A stretch of 64,000 nt of DNA. Source: Pontibacter chinhatensis. GTDB taxonomy: Bacteria > Bacteroidota > Bacteroidia > Cytophagales > Hymenobacteraceae. Position 1 is the first letter of the stretch; each line of letters starts with the position of its first letter. The translations under genes were made by a program, and so were the position numbers. This document shows positions 8,339-19,964 of this stretch, in pieces. The notes beneath the pieces were generated by a model. It made no database searches. It had not been told where the DNA came from and saw nothing but the letters and a program-made list of their open reading frames with translations. The stretch is taken from contig NZ_FOOT01000004.1 of NCBI RefSeq assembly GCF_900113285.1, positions 310,001 through 374,000 of the forward strand. Direction: 5' to 3'.

Positions 8339-10204
8339 CTACTCGATTTTTTTGCCTGCCATGGCCTGCTTGATGGAGATCTGCATCACGCGCTCGGCAA
8401 AGGGGCTTGTCTGCTCCTCCAGCCTGTCTACGGCAGCGTAAATGGCGTCTTTGTCACCACCGGCAGCCAGCACATCCTTCAGCTGCTGCACGTTCTCGCG
8501 CGTCAGGTTAATTTCCTCCTCCGTCAGGTGCTGGCCGTTCTTCTCCAGAAAGCGCTCTACCTGGTATAGCATCTGCTCAGCCGTGGTGCGGGCCTCGATC
8601 TGCATGCGCGTGGCCACGTCTTCTTTGGCATGCGTGATGGAGTCCATCAGCATCTGCTCCACCTGCTGGTCGGTCAGGCCATACTGTGGCTTCACCTCCA
8701 CCTCCTGCCGCACCCCGGAGCGCAGTTCAATGGCCTCTACTTTCAGGATGCCGTCGGCGTTAAGTATAAAGTTCACGTCCACCTTCGGGAAACCAGCCGG
8801 CATGGCCGGAATGCCTTTTAAGTCGAACTCGGCCAGCTTGCGGTTTTCCTTCACCACATCGCGCTCGCCCTGGTAAACCGATATCTTCATGTTTACCTGC
8901 CCGTCTACCGAGGTGGTATACTGGCGTCCGGCTTTGGTCGGAATTTTAGAGTTTCTGGGGATGATGGGGTCCATCAGGCCGCCCATAGTCTCAATGCCCA
9001 ACGTGAGCGGTGTTACGTCCAGCAGCAAAATGTCCTTGCGGTTACCGGCAAGTATATCAGCCTGTATGGCAGCTCCCAAGGCTACCACCTCATCCGGGTT
9101 AAGGGAGTTATTGGCTGGCTTGCCAAAGAACGTAGACACCGCCTCGTACACCAACGGCACGCGAGTAGAGCCGCCCACCATGATCACGGCATCAATCTGC
9201 TCCGGCTGTAGCTTGGCATCGGCCATGGCTTGCTTGCAGCTCTCCATCGTGCGCGCCACAATGGGGGCAATGAGCTCCTCAAATTTATGCCTGGTAATAC
9301 CGCATTCTATACTTTCTCCCACCTTGCTTACGTACAGCTGCTGCTGGCTCAGTGCCTTCTTCGCCTCCTCGGCCTTCAGGCGCAGCTCCTGCGACAGTTG
9401 CTTGTCCTGATGCACGGTGTCGGCTACCAGTTGGTTTTCCTGTATCCAGTAATTGATGATGGCGCGGTCGAAGTCGTCACCGCCCAGGTACGTGTCGCCG
9501 TGCGTGGAGAGTACCTCGAAGATGCCCTGGTGAATACTAAGTATGGAAATGTCGAAGGTGCCGCCGCCCAGGTCGTACACGGCCACTGTTTTCTCCTCAT
9601 TCGGGTCTATGCCAATGCCGTATGCCAGGGCCGCCGCCGTAGGCTCGTTTACGATGCGCAGCACCTCCAGCCCCGCCAGTTTTCCGGCATCACGTGTAGC
9701 CTGTCGCTGCGAGTCGTTAAAGTAGGCCGGAACGGTGATAACAGCCCGGTTTACCGGGGTTTTCAGGGAATGCTCCGCACGCTCGCGCAGCTCCTTCAGA
9801 ATTTCCGCCGACAGCTCTATCGGGGAGTAGAACTTATCCTTCGCCCGTATCTTCACCAACCCTTCAGAGTCGTCATCGATGATCTTGTACCCGTAGTAGT
9901 CCTTGTGCTCGCCCAGGTCCTTATACGACTTACCCAGCAGGCGCTTTACGGAGTAAAAAGTATTGGCCGGGTCTGTGGTCAGGTAATCCTTCGCCTCGGT
10001 GCCCACTATCGTCTCGCCCTGCTGCGTAAAGTGCACCACAGAGGGTACAATCGTTCCGCGGCCCTGGTCGTTAATCGCGATAGGCTTTTTATCTTCAGGA
10101 TGGATGTAGGCCACCAAACTGTTGGTCGTGCCTAAATCTATGCCTACAATCACCTCTTCCTGCTGAAGGGATCCGGTAGAAAGGTTTATTGCAACTTTTG
10201 CCAT
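8339..10204 (-). CDS. hscA: Hsp70-family chaperone, HscA type (Fe-S cluster assembly)
   Basis: 621 residues, the size of HscA. The actin-like ATPase domain shows GIDLGTTNS at 21-29, the DLGGGTFDIS phosphate-2 loop, and VGGSTRVPLV. The N-terminal extension before the ATPase motif (INLSTGSLQQEEV), the short C-terminal tail, and PSVVHFTQQGE resemble HscA rather than DnaK. HscA helps release Fe-S clusters from the IscU scaffold with its co-chaperone HscB; neither iscU nor hscB is in the window, so partner and role are inferred from family. A box TAACTTTG on the minus strand at 10256-10263 is a plausible promoter element. An opposite-strand ORF of 301 codons inside it is judged a shadow. Confidence 0.88.
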   Translation of the reverse strand: MAKVAINLSTGSLQQEEVIVGIDLGTTNSLVAYIHPEDKKPIAINDQGRGTIVPSVVHFTQQGETIVGTEAKDYLTTDPANTFYSVKRLLGKSYKDLGEHKDYYGYKIIDDDSEGLVKIRAKDKFYSPIELSAEILKELRERAEHSLKTPVNRAVITVPAYFNDSQRQATRDAGKLAGLEVLRIVNEPTAAALAYGIGIDPNEEKTVAVYDLGGGTFDISILSIHQGIFEVLSTHGDTYLGGDDFDRAIINYWIQENQLVADTVHQDKQLSQELRLKAEEAKKALSQQQLYVSKVGESIECGITRHKFEELIAPIVARTMESCKQAMADAKLQPEQIDAVIMVGGSTRVPLVYEAVSTFFGKPANNSLNPDEVVALGAAIQADILAGNRKDILLLDVTPLTLGIETMGGLMDPIIPRNSKIPTKAGRQYTTSVDGQVNMKISVYQGERDVVKENRKLAEFDLKGIPAMPAGFPKVDVNFILNADGILKVEAIELRSGVRQEVEVKPQYGLTDQQVEQMLMDSITHAKEDVATRMQIEARTTAEQMLYQVERFLEKNGQHLTEEEINLTRENVQQLKDVLAAGGDKDAIYAAVDRLEEQTSPFAERVMQISIKQAMAGKKIE

Positions 10205-10255
10205 AGTATCTGTATTTACGTGAGCCCGCCGCCAACCGGCAGCAGCGCTATACTA

Positions 10256-10263
10256 CAAAGTTA
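10256..10263 (-). promoter_or_regulatory. Candidate -7 element (TAACTTTG) for hscA
   Basis: Matches the Bacteroidota -7 consensus TAnnTTTG, 52 bp upstream of the hscA start. No TTTG is found at the expected -33 spacing, so support is weak. Confidence 0.35.
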
Positions 10264-10267
10264 CAAA

Positions 10268-11080
10268 TTATTTGGGCAGGGATTTGTTTCGGGAAGGGAG
10301 AGGTTGGTGGGGTTTATACTTTTGGATCTCTACGAGCACCCACTTTCCATCATACCTGAAATGATAGTGTGCTCGCCAATCATTTTCATTTACAACCAAT
10401 GTTCTTTTAGACGAGGCTATTTCTTCATTTTCCCAATCATTATAAACAAAGAACCCTGTGCCTCTACCCTTTAACAAGTAAGGAACAGTATGCTCGTAAT
10501 AATGGTTAACTGTGTCTGTTTCTAACTCTGATGTAAGGTAGAATTCGGGCAAGGGCAGGCGTATATGTTCTAACTGAAAGGCGGAATCTGACACAAAATG
10601 AAGTATGAAGCTTTCGAAATCAGCCTCCGATCTACTATTATTAACTTCTTTCTGTTCCAGCCTTTTTTCTAGTGCCGTAAAATACTGCCGCTGTTTTTTA
10701 TCTACTGTCTCTTGCTGCTTAACTGCAAAGTTATAGCCAAATGCGATAGCCATAACAGGAAGTACAACAAAGGTTAGTAGTTGCTTTAACCAAGAAATCT
10801 CTCTGAAATTATTGAAAATGAGTATAGCAAAGTATACTGCTAAAAGATGCAGCGGCGTAAGTATGTAGATGTACATTCCTGCTGCAAAAGCGCCTCCTCC
10901 CCTGCCTGCCTCTATATCGAATATTGGTTTGAAAAAGCAGAGTGTGTAAAAGATATAGACTGCAACGTTACCCAGTACAATAACTTTAGCGACTCTACTG
11001 CTGCTCACTTTCTGAAGTATAAGTCCCCAAAGGAACATCGCCACAACAGTGAACAAGAACAAGTCCAATGGCCAGTTCAT
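10268..11080 (-). CDS. Membrane protein of unknown function with soluble C-terminal domain
   Basis: 270 residues. Four hydrophobic segments at about 5-22, 32-50, 67-88 and 97-115 are followed by a charged linker rich in K, Q and E, then a soluble domain of about 130 residues. That domain begins with FESFILHFVSDSAFQLEHIR and contains PLPEFY and several Tyr/Trp-rich strands. The F-x-x-F-x-x-x-F-x-x-D-x-x-F-Q pattern recalls DUF4348-type domains of Bacteroidota, a weak visual match. The gene is AT-rich against its neighbours (about 32% GC in one sampled line). The end of the gene lies close to the putative hscA promoter. No function is proposed. Confidence 0.65.
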   Translation of the reverse strand: MNWPLDLFLFTVVAMFLWGLILQKVSSSRVAKVIVLGNVAVYIFYTLCFFKPIFDIEAGRGGGAFAAGMYIYILTPLHLLAVYFAILIFNNFREISWLKQLLTFVVLPVMAIAFGYNFAVKQQETVDKKQRQYFTALEKRLEQKEVNNSRSEADFESFILHFVSDSAFQLEHIRLPLPEFYLTSELETDTVNHYYEHTVPYLLKGRGTGFFVYNDWENEEIASSKRTLVVNENDWRAHYHFRYDGKWVLVEIQKYKPHQPLPSRNKSLPK

Positions 11081-11130
11081 AAGGATTAGTTATACTTTGG
11101 AGAAGCTCTACTACCTCTTAACTATACTTC

Positions 11131-11427
11131 CTACTTCTCCTTTGGTACAATGATGAACACCTCCTCGTTGGGGCGCTTCATCAGGTACTTCTCACGGGCG
11201 AATTTCTCCAGCAGGGCCGGATTACCCATCAGCTCGCGACGGTCTTTCTCCACTTCGGCCATCTTTTCCAGGTAATGCTCCTTGTCACGCTCCAGGTCGC
11301 TTAGCTCCCGCCGCATTTGGTACTGTGTCACAAAGTCGTTGGAGTCGAAGAACAGCATCCACACCAAAAACAGAAATGAGGTAATAAAATAGAAGTTTCT
11401 GAAGATTTTAGGGACGCGCTGTATCAT
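11131..11427 (-). CDS. FtsB/DivIC-like septum formation initiator protein
   Basis: 98 residues with the classic plan of FtsB/DivIC: a short cytoplasmic N-terminus, one transmembrane helix at about 12-27 (FYFITSFLFLVWMLFF), then a heptad-rich coiled coil (YQMRRELSDLERDKEHYLEK and following), and the C-terminal EKFAREKYLMKRPNEEVFII stretch that defines the family. Such proteins form the FtsQ-FtsL-FtsB bridge of the divisome. The gene follows eno after a hairpin; an eno-divIC neighbourhood is common in this phylum as far as I know. The exact paralogue name is not certain. Confidence 0.85.
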   Translation of the reverse strand: MIQRVPKIFRNFYFITSFLFLVWMLFFDSNDFVTQYQMRRELSDLERDKEHYLEKMAEVEKDRRELMGNPALLEKFAREKYLMKRPNEEVFIIVPKEK

Positions 11428-11457
11428 AGGTAAGAAGGTAGGGTATACTTACAAAAA

Positions 11458-11489
11458 TAAGGCTGTGAGTTATATAACCCACAGCCTTA
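11458..11489 (-). terminator. Hairpin after eno
   Basis: TAAGGCTGTG at 11458-11467 pairs with CACAGCCTTA at 11480-11489 around an inner GTTATATAAC palindrome. It lies 28 bp beyond the eno stop and upstream of the divIC-like gene. No long U run follows, so it may be a weak terminator or a processing hairpin. Confidence 0.65.
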
Positions 11490-11516
11490 CGAAATATATT
11501 TTCTCAAAGAGAGATT

Positions 11517-13932
<2,416 letters not shown>

Positions 13933-13948
13933 TGCAAGAGATTTATTA

Positions 13949-13956
13949 CAAACATA
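13949..13956 (-). promoter_or_regulatory. Candidate -7 element (TATGTTTG) for carA-eno
   Basis: Matches TAnnTTTG and lies 17 bp upstream of the chosen carA start, immediately after the rplQ terminator. No clear -33 TTTG is present. Confidence 0.45.
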
Positions 13957-13989
13957 AAAAAGGGACACGACTAACGTCATGTCCCTTTA
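13957..13989 (-). terminator. Terminator at the end of the ribosomal cluster (after rplQ)
   Basis: AAAGGGACA and TGTCCCTTT pair around a short loop, with A and T runs outside, 20 bp beyond the rplQ stop. It separates the alpha operon from carA-eno and overlaps the rejected upstream start of carA. Confidence 0.8.
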
Positions 13990-14010
13990 AAAATTATTTA
14001 CATAAAGCGC

Positions 14011-14544
14011 TTATTTAGCATCTTTTGTATCTTCAGTTGCATCGTTAGACTCAGCAGCAGGAGTTTCAGGTGCCTCAGCGGCCGGTGCGGCCTCAGCTGC
14101 AGTTCCTTCAGCCTTCTTCTTACCGCCACGACGACGAGTCTTCTTGGCGCCAGCTGCTGCAGTACCAGTTGTAGTCAGCATATCCTCGTTGTAGTCTACC
14201 AGCTCGATTACACACATTTCTGCGTTGTCACCAAGTCTGTAGCCAGTCTTCAGGATTCTAGTATAACCACCTGGTCTGTTTGCAATTTTAACAGATACCT
14301 CATCAAAAAGTTCCTTTACAGACTCTTTGTTCTGAAGGTAGGCGAAAACCGTTCTTCTAGAGTGCGTAGTGTCGTTCTTTGACTTAGTCAGCAGGGGCTC
14401 CACATACTTACGAAGCGCTTTAGCTTTTGCTACTGTAGTAGAAACGCGCTTGTGCAGGATAAGGGATGATGCCAGGTTTGACAACATTGCCTTACGGTGT
14501 GAAGCTGTTCTTCCTAAGTGGTTAATTTTTTTACCGTGTCTCAT
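14011..14544 (-). CDS. rplQ: 50S ribosomal protein L17
   Basis: 177 residues. The first 115 or so are the normal L17 ([20 protein letters not shown], later [20 protein letters not shown]). They are followed by a basic [11 protein letters not shown] patch and an alanine/glutamate/proline-rich tail of about 45 residues ending in DTKDAK. Such low-complexity tails are common on L17 of Bacteroidota and are probably disordered. L17 sits near the exit tunnel. It is the last gene of the alpha operon, downstream of rpoA by 74 bp, and is followed by a terminator. Confidence 0.97.
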   Translation of the reverse strand: MRHGKKINHLGRTASHRKAMLSNLASSLILHKRVSTTVAKAKALRKYVEPLLTKSKNDTTHSRRTVFAYLQNKESVKELFDEVSVKIANRPGGYTRILKTGYRLGDNAEMCVIELVDYNEDMLTTTGTAAAGAKKTRRRGGKKKAEGTAAEAAPAAEAPETPAAESNDATEDTKDAK

Positions 14545-14618
14545 TATTTTGAATTGTGCACGTGCATACCGTCGATCAACCTAAGCGGGATCGGGAATTA
14601 TGCCGTAGGATTAATTAA

Positions 14619-15608
14619 TTATTCTTCCTCTAATTTATACTTAGAAAGATCCATACCGAAAGTCAGACCTTTCTCCTGAACCAGGTTCTCCAGCTCTGTC
14701 AGAGACTTCTTACCAAAGTTTCTGAACTTCATCATATCCGCAATATCAAGCTGTACCAAATCACCAAGCGTTTTGATGTCTGCAGCTTTCAGGCAGTTGT
14801 AAGCACGGACTGAAAGGTCCATGTCCTGAAGTGGTGTCTTGAGAACTTTGCGCATGTGCAGCAGTTCTTCGTCTACCGCCTCCTCTTCTTCCGGCTTAGC
14901 CGTCTCAAACGTCATTGTGTTGTCTGAGAACAACATAAAGTGCTGGATTAGGATATTGGCGGCTCCCTTCAGAGCGTCTTCTGGATGTATAGAACCGTCT
15001 GTCTGTATGTCAAGAACTAGTTTCTCGTAGTCGGTCTTTTGCTCAACACGGGTGTTTTCAACACTATACTTAACGTTCTTGATAGGGGTGAAAATGGCAT
15101 CGATGAAGATTTGTCCGAACACCTGATCAACTGGCTTATTCTCTTCAGCCGGTACGTAGCCACGTCCCTTCTGAATTGTCACTTCAAGCTCAAAGTTCAC
15201 GCTTGGGTCCAGGTGGCAAATTACCAGCTCTGGATTAAGCACTTCGAAGCTAGAAGTAAACCTGTTTATATCTCCAGCCTTGAAAGTATCCTGACCACTG
15301 AAATTAACAGTGATTTTCTCATCTACCACTTCGCTCACTTTCTTTAAGCGAACCATTTTCAGGTTAAGGATAATATCAGATACGTCCTCAACCACTCCTT
15401 CAACAGACGAGAACTCATGCAGTACACCACCTATGCGAACGCTGGTTATAGCATATCCTTCCAAAGAAGAAAGAAGGATTCTTCGCAGAGCATTACCGAT
15501 GGTTACCCCGTAACCTTTTTCAAGCGGCTTGAATTCAAATAAACCATGAAAGTCGTCGGCTTTTTCCATTACAACTTTCTCTGGCATTTGAAATGCTAAT
15601 ATTGACAT
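14619..15608 (-). CDS. rpoA: RNA polymerase alpha subunit
   Basis: 329 residues. The N-terminal domain that dimerises and holds beta and beta-prime shows [20 protein letters not shown], and the motif [14 protein letters not shown] flexible acidic linker ([11 protein letters not shown]) leads to the C-terminal domain with two helix-hairpin-helix stretches ([17 protein letters not shown] and [12 protein letters not shown]) that contacts DNA and activators. It lies between rpsD (37 bp away) and rplQ, the standard alpha-operon order. Confidence 0.99.
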   Translation of the reverse strand: MSILAFQMPEKVVMEKADDFHGLFEFKPLEKGYGVTIGNALRRILLSSLEGYAITSVRIGGVLHEFSSVEGVVEDVSDIILNLKMVRLKKVSEVVDEKITVNFSGQDTFKAGDINRFTSSFEVLNPELVICHLDPSVNFELEVTIQKGRGYVPAEENKPVDQVFGQIFIDAIFTPIKNVKYSVENTRVEQKTDYEKLVLDIQTDGSIHPEDALKGAANILIQHFMLFSDNTMTFETAKPEEEEAVDEELLHMRKVLKTPLQDMDLSVRAYNCLKAADIKTLGDLVQLDIADMMKFRNFGKKSLTELENLVQEKGLTFGMDLSKYKLEEE

Positions 15609-15645
15609 ACTTGCAGTGTTAAAGGTTATTAATTGATTATGCTGC

Positions 15646-16251
15646 TTACTTAGAGTAAAGCTCGACGATCAGCTGCTCCTGAATTTTCTCAGGAATCTGA
15701 TCTCTTTGCGGAGTGGCAATGAATTTACCTGCCAATCCGTTAGCATCCCACTCTAACCAACCGAACTGACGTGCATTACGAACAGTCAGGCTTGAAGTAA
15801 TAGCCTCAAGAGACTTAGACTTCTCACGTACAGACACAACATCACCAACCTTCAGGGTGTAAGAAGGGATATTCACAATCTCACCATTAACAAGGATGTG
15901 CTTGTGCAGAACCAGCTGACGGGCAGCTCTTCTGGTTGGGGCGATACCTAAGCGGTAAATTGTATTGTCTAATCTAGATTCAAGCAGCGCCAGGAGGTTT
16001 TCACCCGCAACGCCACCTTTTCTTTGTGCTTTATCAAACAGATTAGCAAACTGCTTTTCTAAAACACCATAGATATATTTCGCTTTTTGCTTCTCAGCAA
16101 GCTGAATTGCGTATTCAGACTGCTTCTTGCGGCGACCACGGCCATGCTGCCCTGGAGGGTAGCTTTTTTTCTTAAGTGCTTTACTTGGACCGAAGATCTC
16201 CTCGTTGAAACGTCTTGAGATTTTACTTTTAGGACCTGTATATCTTGCCAT
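15646..16251 (-). CDS. rpsD: 30S ribosomal protein S4
   Basis: 201 residues. [15 protein letters not shown] is the usual start for S4. The S4 RNA-binding domain is visible at about 93-155 ([20 protein letters not shown], then [16 protein letters not shown]). The N-terminal zinc-binding cysteines of some S4 proteins are absent, so this is the C-minus form. S4 nucleates 30S assembly and in other bacteria represses the alpha operon by binding its mRNA; whether that holds here is not shown. It is 24 bp downstream of rpsK. Confidence 0.98.
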   Translation of the reverse strand: MARYTGPKSKISRRFNEEIFGPSKALKKKSYPPGQHGRGRRKKQSEYAIQLAEKQKAKYIYGVLEKQFANLFDKAQRKGGVAGENLLALLESRLDNTIYRLGIAPTRRAARQLVLHKHILVNGEIVNIPSYTLKVGDVVSVREKSKSLEAITSSLTVRNARQFGWLEWDANGLAGKFIATPQRDQIPEKIQEQLIVELYSK

Positions 16252-16275
16252 TACTTAATTATCTCTGTTAAGGAA

Positions 16276-16668
16276 TTAAACTCTTCTGCGTTTTGGAGGA
16301 CGGCATCCGTTATGAGGCAACGGCGTAACATCTTTGATGATGGTTACTTCGATACCCGTGTTTTGAACTGTACGGATGGCAGACTCTCTACCTGCACCTG
16401 GGCCTTTCACAAAAACTTCTGCTTTGCGCATACCAAGGTCATAAGCAACCTTTGCGCAGTCAGCAGCTGCCATTTGTGCAGCATAAGGAGTGTTCTTCTT
16501 GGACCCCTTAAAGCCCATCTTACCTGCAGAAGCCCAAGAGATAACTTGTCCTGCGTTATTGGTTACTGATATAATAATATTGTTGAAAGAAGCTTTGATG
16601 TGTACTTGGCCAGTAGCTTCAACAACTACAACACGCTTTTTAGCTTTATCTTTTCTTTTCTGAGCCAT
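16276..16668 (-). CDS. rpsK: 30S ribosomal protein S11
   Basis: 130 residues, normal length. Family features are [18 protein letters not shown], the [14 protein letters not shown] stretch, the [11 protein letters not shown] loop, and the basic end [19 protein letters not shown]11 forms part of the 30S platform near the E site. It starts 10 bp after the rpsM stop. Confidence 0.98.
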   Translation of the reverse strand: MAQKRKDKAKKRVVVVEATGQVHIKASFNNIIISVTNNAGQVISWASAGKMGFKGSKKNTPYAAQMAAADCAKVAYDLGMRKAEVFVKGPGAGRESAIRTVQNTGIEVTIIKDVTPLPHNGCRPPKRRRV

Positions 16669-16678
16669 GATCTAGTGA

Positions 16679-17056
16679 TTATTTAGATGCCTTCTTCTTG
16701 CCAGCAACTGTCTTACGCTTACCTTTTCTTGTACGGGAGTTGTTTTTCGTTCTCTGTCCGCGTACTGGCAGACCTTTACGATGTCTCAATCCACGGTAGC
16801 AACCAATGTCAAGAAGACGCTTAATGTGCAGTTGAACTTCGGATCTTAATACACCCTCCGTTTTAACTTCTGCAGCAATAACATTTCTAATTTCACCGGC
16901 CTCGTCCTCAGTCCAGTCTTTTACTTTTTTGTCAAGATCCACCCCGGCCTTTGTTAAGATTTGTTTGGAAAGGCTGCGACCGATACCGAAAATATAGGTC
17001 AGCGCGATCTCTCCTCTCTTGTTATCCGGAATATCTACTCCTGCTAATCTAGCCAT
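16679..17056 (-). CDS. rpsM: 30S ribosomal protein S13
   Basis: 125 residues. It opens with [20 protein letters not shown], has the helix-turn motif [11 protein letters not shown], and ends in a lysine/arginine-rich tail ([18 protein letters not shown]), as usual for S13. It contacts P-site tRNA and bridges to the 50S head. It lies between rpmJ (9 bp upstream) and rpsK. Confidence 0.98.
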   Translation of the reverse strand: MARLAGVDIPDNKRGEIALTYIFGIGRSLSKQILTKAGVDLDKKVKDWTEDEAGEIRNVIAAEVKTEGVLRSEVQLHIKRLLDIGCYRGLRHRKGLPVRGQRTKNNSRTRKGKRKTVAGKKKASK

Positions 17057-17065
17057 AAAAATTAA

Positions 17066-17182
17066 TTAACCTTGTCTTTGTTTATATCTTGGATTTTTCT
17101 TGTTGATCACATAAAGCTTCCCCTTGCGGCGGATAACTTTACATTCAGCACTTCTCTTTTTTACTGATGCTTTGACTTTCAT
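17066..17182 (-). CDS. rpmJ: 50S ribosomal protein L36, zinc-less form
   Basis: A 38-residue protein, [20 protein letters not shown] followed by [18 protein letters not shown]. The C-terminal N-P-R-Y-K-Q-R-Q-G and spacing identify L36. Zinc-binding L36 proteins have Cys at 11, 14 and 27 and His at 32. Here only the Cys at 14 remains, so zinc binding is lost (C-minus type), which is usual in Bacteroidota. It starts 5 bp after the infA stop and is followed by rpsM. Confidence 0.96.
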   Translation of the reverse strand: MKVKASVKKRSAECKVIRRKGKLYVINKKNPRYKQRQG

Positions 17183-17187
17183 TGGAT

Positions 17188-17406
17188 TTATTTATATCGG
17201 TAAACAATTCTGCCTTTAGTAAGATCGTAAGGAGACATTTCGAGCTTTACTTTGTCACCAGGTAAAATCTTAATATAGTTCATGCGCATCTTACCTGAAA
17301 TATGTGCGATAACCTGGTGTCCGTTTTCAAGTTCAACTCTGAACATTGCATTAGACAAGGCCTCTACAATAGTACCGTCTTGCTCTATGGATGACTGTTT
17401 TGCCAT
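17188..17406 (-). CDS. infA: Translation initiation factor IF-1
   Basis: 72 residues, exactly the usual length. It is a single S1/OB fold: [20 protein letters not shown], then [19 protein letters not shown] and ending [14 protein letters not shown]-1 blocks the A site during initiation. It starts directly after the map stop codon (no gap), indicating tight co-transcription. Confidence 0.98.
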   Translation of the reverse strand: MAKQSSIEQDGTIVEALSNAMFRVELENGHQVIAHISGKMRMNYIKILPGDKVKLEMSPYDLTKGRIVYRYK

Positions 17407-18183
17407 TTATGATCTTTTGATAGCCTCTTCTATATAATCAAATGTTGTTAATATCTCAGCTTTGTCCTTGCGCACCACAATAGTATGCTCGAAATGCGCT
17501 GAGGGTTTATTGTCTTTTGTGCGAATGGTCCATCCATCATCCTCCTGCACAATATGCCTGCTACCCAGATTTACCATAGGTTCAACGGCTATAACCAAAC
17601 CATTCTGAAGTTTTACTCCTTGCCCTCTTCTACCATAGTTTGGCACCTCAGGTGCTTCATGCAGGTTTCGGCCAATACCATGTCCAACCAATTCACGAAC
17701 TACAGTAAAACCGTTTTTTTCAGCATATTCCTGAACCGCAAAGCTTACATCACCAAGCCGGTTACCTGCTACAGCCTTTTCAAGAGCTAAATACAAAGAC
17801 TCCTTTGTAACAGCTAAAAGCTTGTGCACTTCAGGCGAAACTTCACCTACAGCATGTGTGTATGCACAATCACTATGGAAACCATTCTTGTAAACTCCAC
17901 AGTCAACAGAAATTATGTCTCCTTCGTTCAGAGTATAGTTACTAGGCATACCGTGCACAACCACAGAGTTGACAGAGATGCACAAGCTATAAGGGAAACC
18001 ATTGTAATTCTTGAAAGAAGGTTTCCCCCCATTATCGCGAATAAACTCTTCAGCAACTTTGTCCAGCTGAAGAGTTGTAATACCGGGTTTTATAAGACGA
18101 GCAATTTCGCCATGTGCTTTGCTAAGAATCAAAGCACTCTGGCGAATTAGCTCAATATCTTCTTCAGTTTTGTATAAAATCAT
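17407..18183 (-). CDS. map: Type I methionine aminopeptidase
   Basis: 258 residues, the short type Ia form without an N-terminal extension. It removes the initiator methionine from new proteins using two metal ions. The ligand regions are visible: ISVDCGVYKNGFHSDCAYTH (two aspartates), ELVGHGIGRNLHEAP (histidine), and AVEPMVNLG plus FEHTIVV (glutamate and histidine regions). It lies 3 bp downstream of secY and abuts infA. The adk gene often found between secY and map is absent here. Confidence 0.97.
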   Translation of the reverse strand: MILYKTEEDIELIRQSALILSKAHGEIARLIKPGITTLQLDKVAEEFIRDNGGKPSFKNYNGFPYSLCISVNSVVVHGMPSNYTLNEGDIISVDCGVYKNGFHSDCAYTHAVGEVSPEVHKLLAVTKESLYLALEKAVAGNRLGDVSFAVQEYAEKNGFTVVRELVGHGIGRNLHEAPEVPNYGRRGQGVKLQNGLVIAVEPMVNLGSRHIVQEDDGWTIRTKDNKPSAHFEHTIVVRKDKAEILTTFDYIEEAIKRS

Positions 18184-18186
18184 GGA

Positions 18187-19503
18187 TTAAGAAACCATGG
18201 CAATATTCTCTGTTCTGCCTCTTAACTTACCTGATTTCATCATGCCATCGTAATGGCGCATCAGTAAGTAGCTTTCAACTTGCTTAAGAGTATCTAGTAC
18301 TACACCAACCATGATTAGCAAAGAGGTTCCTCCAAAAAACTGAGAGAACTCCCTAGTTACACCAAATAGCATGGCGATAGCAGGGAATATAGCCACAAGT
18401 GCAAGGTAAATTGCCCCTGGTAAAGTTATCTTAGTTAAGATAGCATCAATATACTCAGAGGTAGCGCGTCCTGGTTTTACACCAGGGATAAAACCACCAC
18501 TGCGCTTCAAATCGTCTGCTATCTGATTTGGGTTAACACTGATTGCAGTATAAAAGTATGTAAAAACAAGTATCAACAGACCAAATACGAGGTTATACTG
18601 CCAGGAAGTAAAGTCAGAAAATGTTGCACCAATGTAGTTCGCTGTCTCGCTGGTATCTGCCCAAATAGAGGCAAGCATGGATGGCAGGAACATCAAGGAC
18701 TGTGCAAAGATAATTGGCATAACACCTGCCGCGTTTACCTTCAGAGGTATAAACTGTCGCTGACCACTATAAAGGGAACTAGCACCTACCTGCTTGGCAT
18801 ACTGTACAGGGATCCTTCTCACTGCTTGCGTCAGCATAACAACCGACATCACCACCAAGAACAATACAACAAGCTCAAAGATGAATAGAAGAGCTCCGTC
18901 TAGTTGCTTGGAAGTGGCTTCGAAGAGAATGGCACCTGGAAAACGGCTGATAATACCAATCATAATCAGCATTGAAATACCGTTTCCAATACCTTTGTCT
19001 GTAATCTTTTCACCAAGCCACATACAGAATACGGTTCCTGATGTAAGCACAATCATGGAGGTAATCGTGAACAAAGTTTGATTGATCACAATAGCCTCAG
19101 CATTGATCGTCGCTACAAACCCAACAGCCTGAGCAAGCGTAATCACAATAGTCAGAACGCGAGTGATCTGGTTGATTTTCTTTCTACCAGACTCACCCTC
19201 CTTCTGCATCTTTTGGAAATATGGAACGGCAATGGTTAAAAGTTGCAGTACGATAGAAGCCGATATGTAAGGCATGATACCCAGTGCAAAGATGGACGCA
19301 TTGCTAAACGCACCACCTAAGAACGTATCCAGCAAACCGAAAATACCCTCAGTATTTGACTGCAGCTGACTAGGTTCAACGCCTGGTAAAACAACAAAAG
19401 AACCAAGTCTGAAAATTGCTATAAAGAAAAGAGTGTTGAAGATTCTAACCCTCAAGTCCTCAATAGCGAAAATGTTCTTTAACGTTGTTATAAACTTCTT
19501 CAT
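18187..19503 (-). CDS. secY: Protein translocase channel subunit SecY
   Basis: 438 residues with ten hydrophobic segments, as expected for the central pore of the Sec translocon in the inner membrane. Visible family stretches include ALGIMPYISASIVLQLLTIA, VAVPYFQKMQKEGESGRKKI-like basic loop, the KVNAAGVMPIIFAQSLMFLP segment, and NPNQIADDLKRSGGFIPGVK in a cytoplasmic loop that contacts SecA and the ribosome. It is 12 bp downstream of rplO. Its partner SecE is encoded at 43435-43626. Confidence 0.98.
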   Translation of the reverse strand: MKKFITTLKNIFAIEDLRVRIFNTLFFIAIFRLGSFVVLPGVEPSQLQSNTEGIFGLLDTFLGGAFSNASIFALGIMPYISASIVLQLLTIAVPYFQKMQKEGESGRKKINQITRVLTIVITLAQAVGFVATINAEAIVINQTLFTITSMIVLTSGTVFCMWLGEKITDKGIGNGISMLIMIGIISRFPGAILFEATSKQLDGALLFIFELVVLFLVVMSVVMLTQAVRRIPVQYAKQVGASSLYSGQRQFIPLKVNAAGVMPIIFAQSLMFLPSMLASIWADTSETANYIGATFSDFTSWQYNLVFGLLILVFTYFYTAISVNPNQIADDLKRSGGFIPGVKPGRATSEYIDAILTKITLPGAIYLALVAIFPAIAMLFGVTREFSQFFGGTSLLIMVGVVLDTLKQVESYLLMRHYDGMMKSGKLRGRTENIAMVS

Positions 19504-19515
19504 ACTTTCTACTGA

Positions 19516-19962
19516 TTAAAGAGCAACTGTTTTACCGCCTGCGTTTTCTATTGATGATGTAGCAGTTACAGAGAAAGCATGAGCGTGTACTTCTACAGCC
19601 TTGTTCAACTCACCTCTGCCCAAAACCTTTACTTTATCATTCTTCTGAACCAAACCATGTGTTCTGAAGAAATCAAAATTAATTACTGTTTCGTTTGTAG
19701 ACTCTGCCAGAGCCTGAATAACATCAAGGTTGATAGCTTTATACTCAACACGGTTGATGTTCTTAAAGCCATACTTAGGAACTCGTCTCTGAAGGGGCAT
19801 CTGGCCACCTTCGAAACCAGCCTTCTGCGAATAGCCAGAGCGTGATTTTGCTCCTTTGTGTCCACGGGTAGAAGTACCACCTCTACCTGAACCAGGACCT
19901 CTACCTATTCTTTTTCTGGCTTTAACAGAACCTTCTGCAGGTTTTAAAGAATGTAAGTACAT
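19516..19962 (-). CDS. rplO: 50S ribosomal protein L15
   Basis: 148 residues. The glycine/arginine-rich N-terminal arm is plain (KRIGRGPGSGRGGTSTRGHK, GAKSRSGYSQKAGFEGGQMP), followed by the globular domain with PLQRRVPKYGF. L15 is an early-binding 23S rRNA protein. It lies between rpmD (2 bp gap) and secY, the standard spc order. Confidence 0.98.
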   Translation of the reverse strand: MYLHSLKPAEGSVKARKRIGRGPGSGRGGTSTRGHKGAKSRSGYSQKAGFEGGQMPLQRRVPKYGFKNINRVEYKAINLDVIQALAESTNETVINFDFFRTHGLVQKNDKVKVLGRGELNKAVEVHAHAFSVTATSSIENAGGKTVAL

Positions 19963-19964
19963 GA

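Noticed and set aside
9230-10135. 301-codon plus-strand ORF inside hscA
   Set aside because: Shadow of a well-conserved Hsp70 gene, with no family features of its own.
13933-13980. 16-codon N-terminal extension of carA
   Set aside because: It passes through the rplQ terminator and a TAnnTTTG box, and family CarA starts at MKKHTSS-like sequence.
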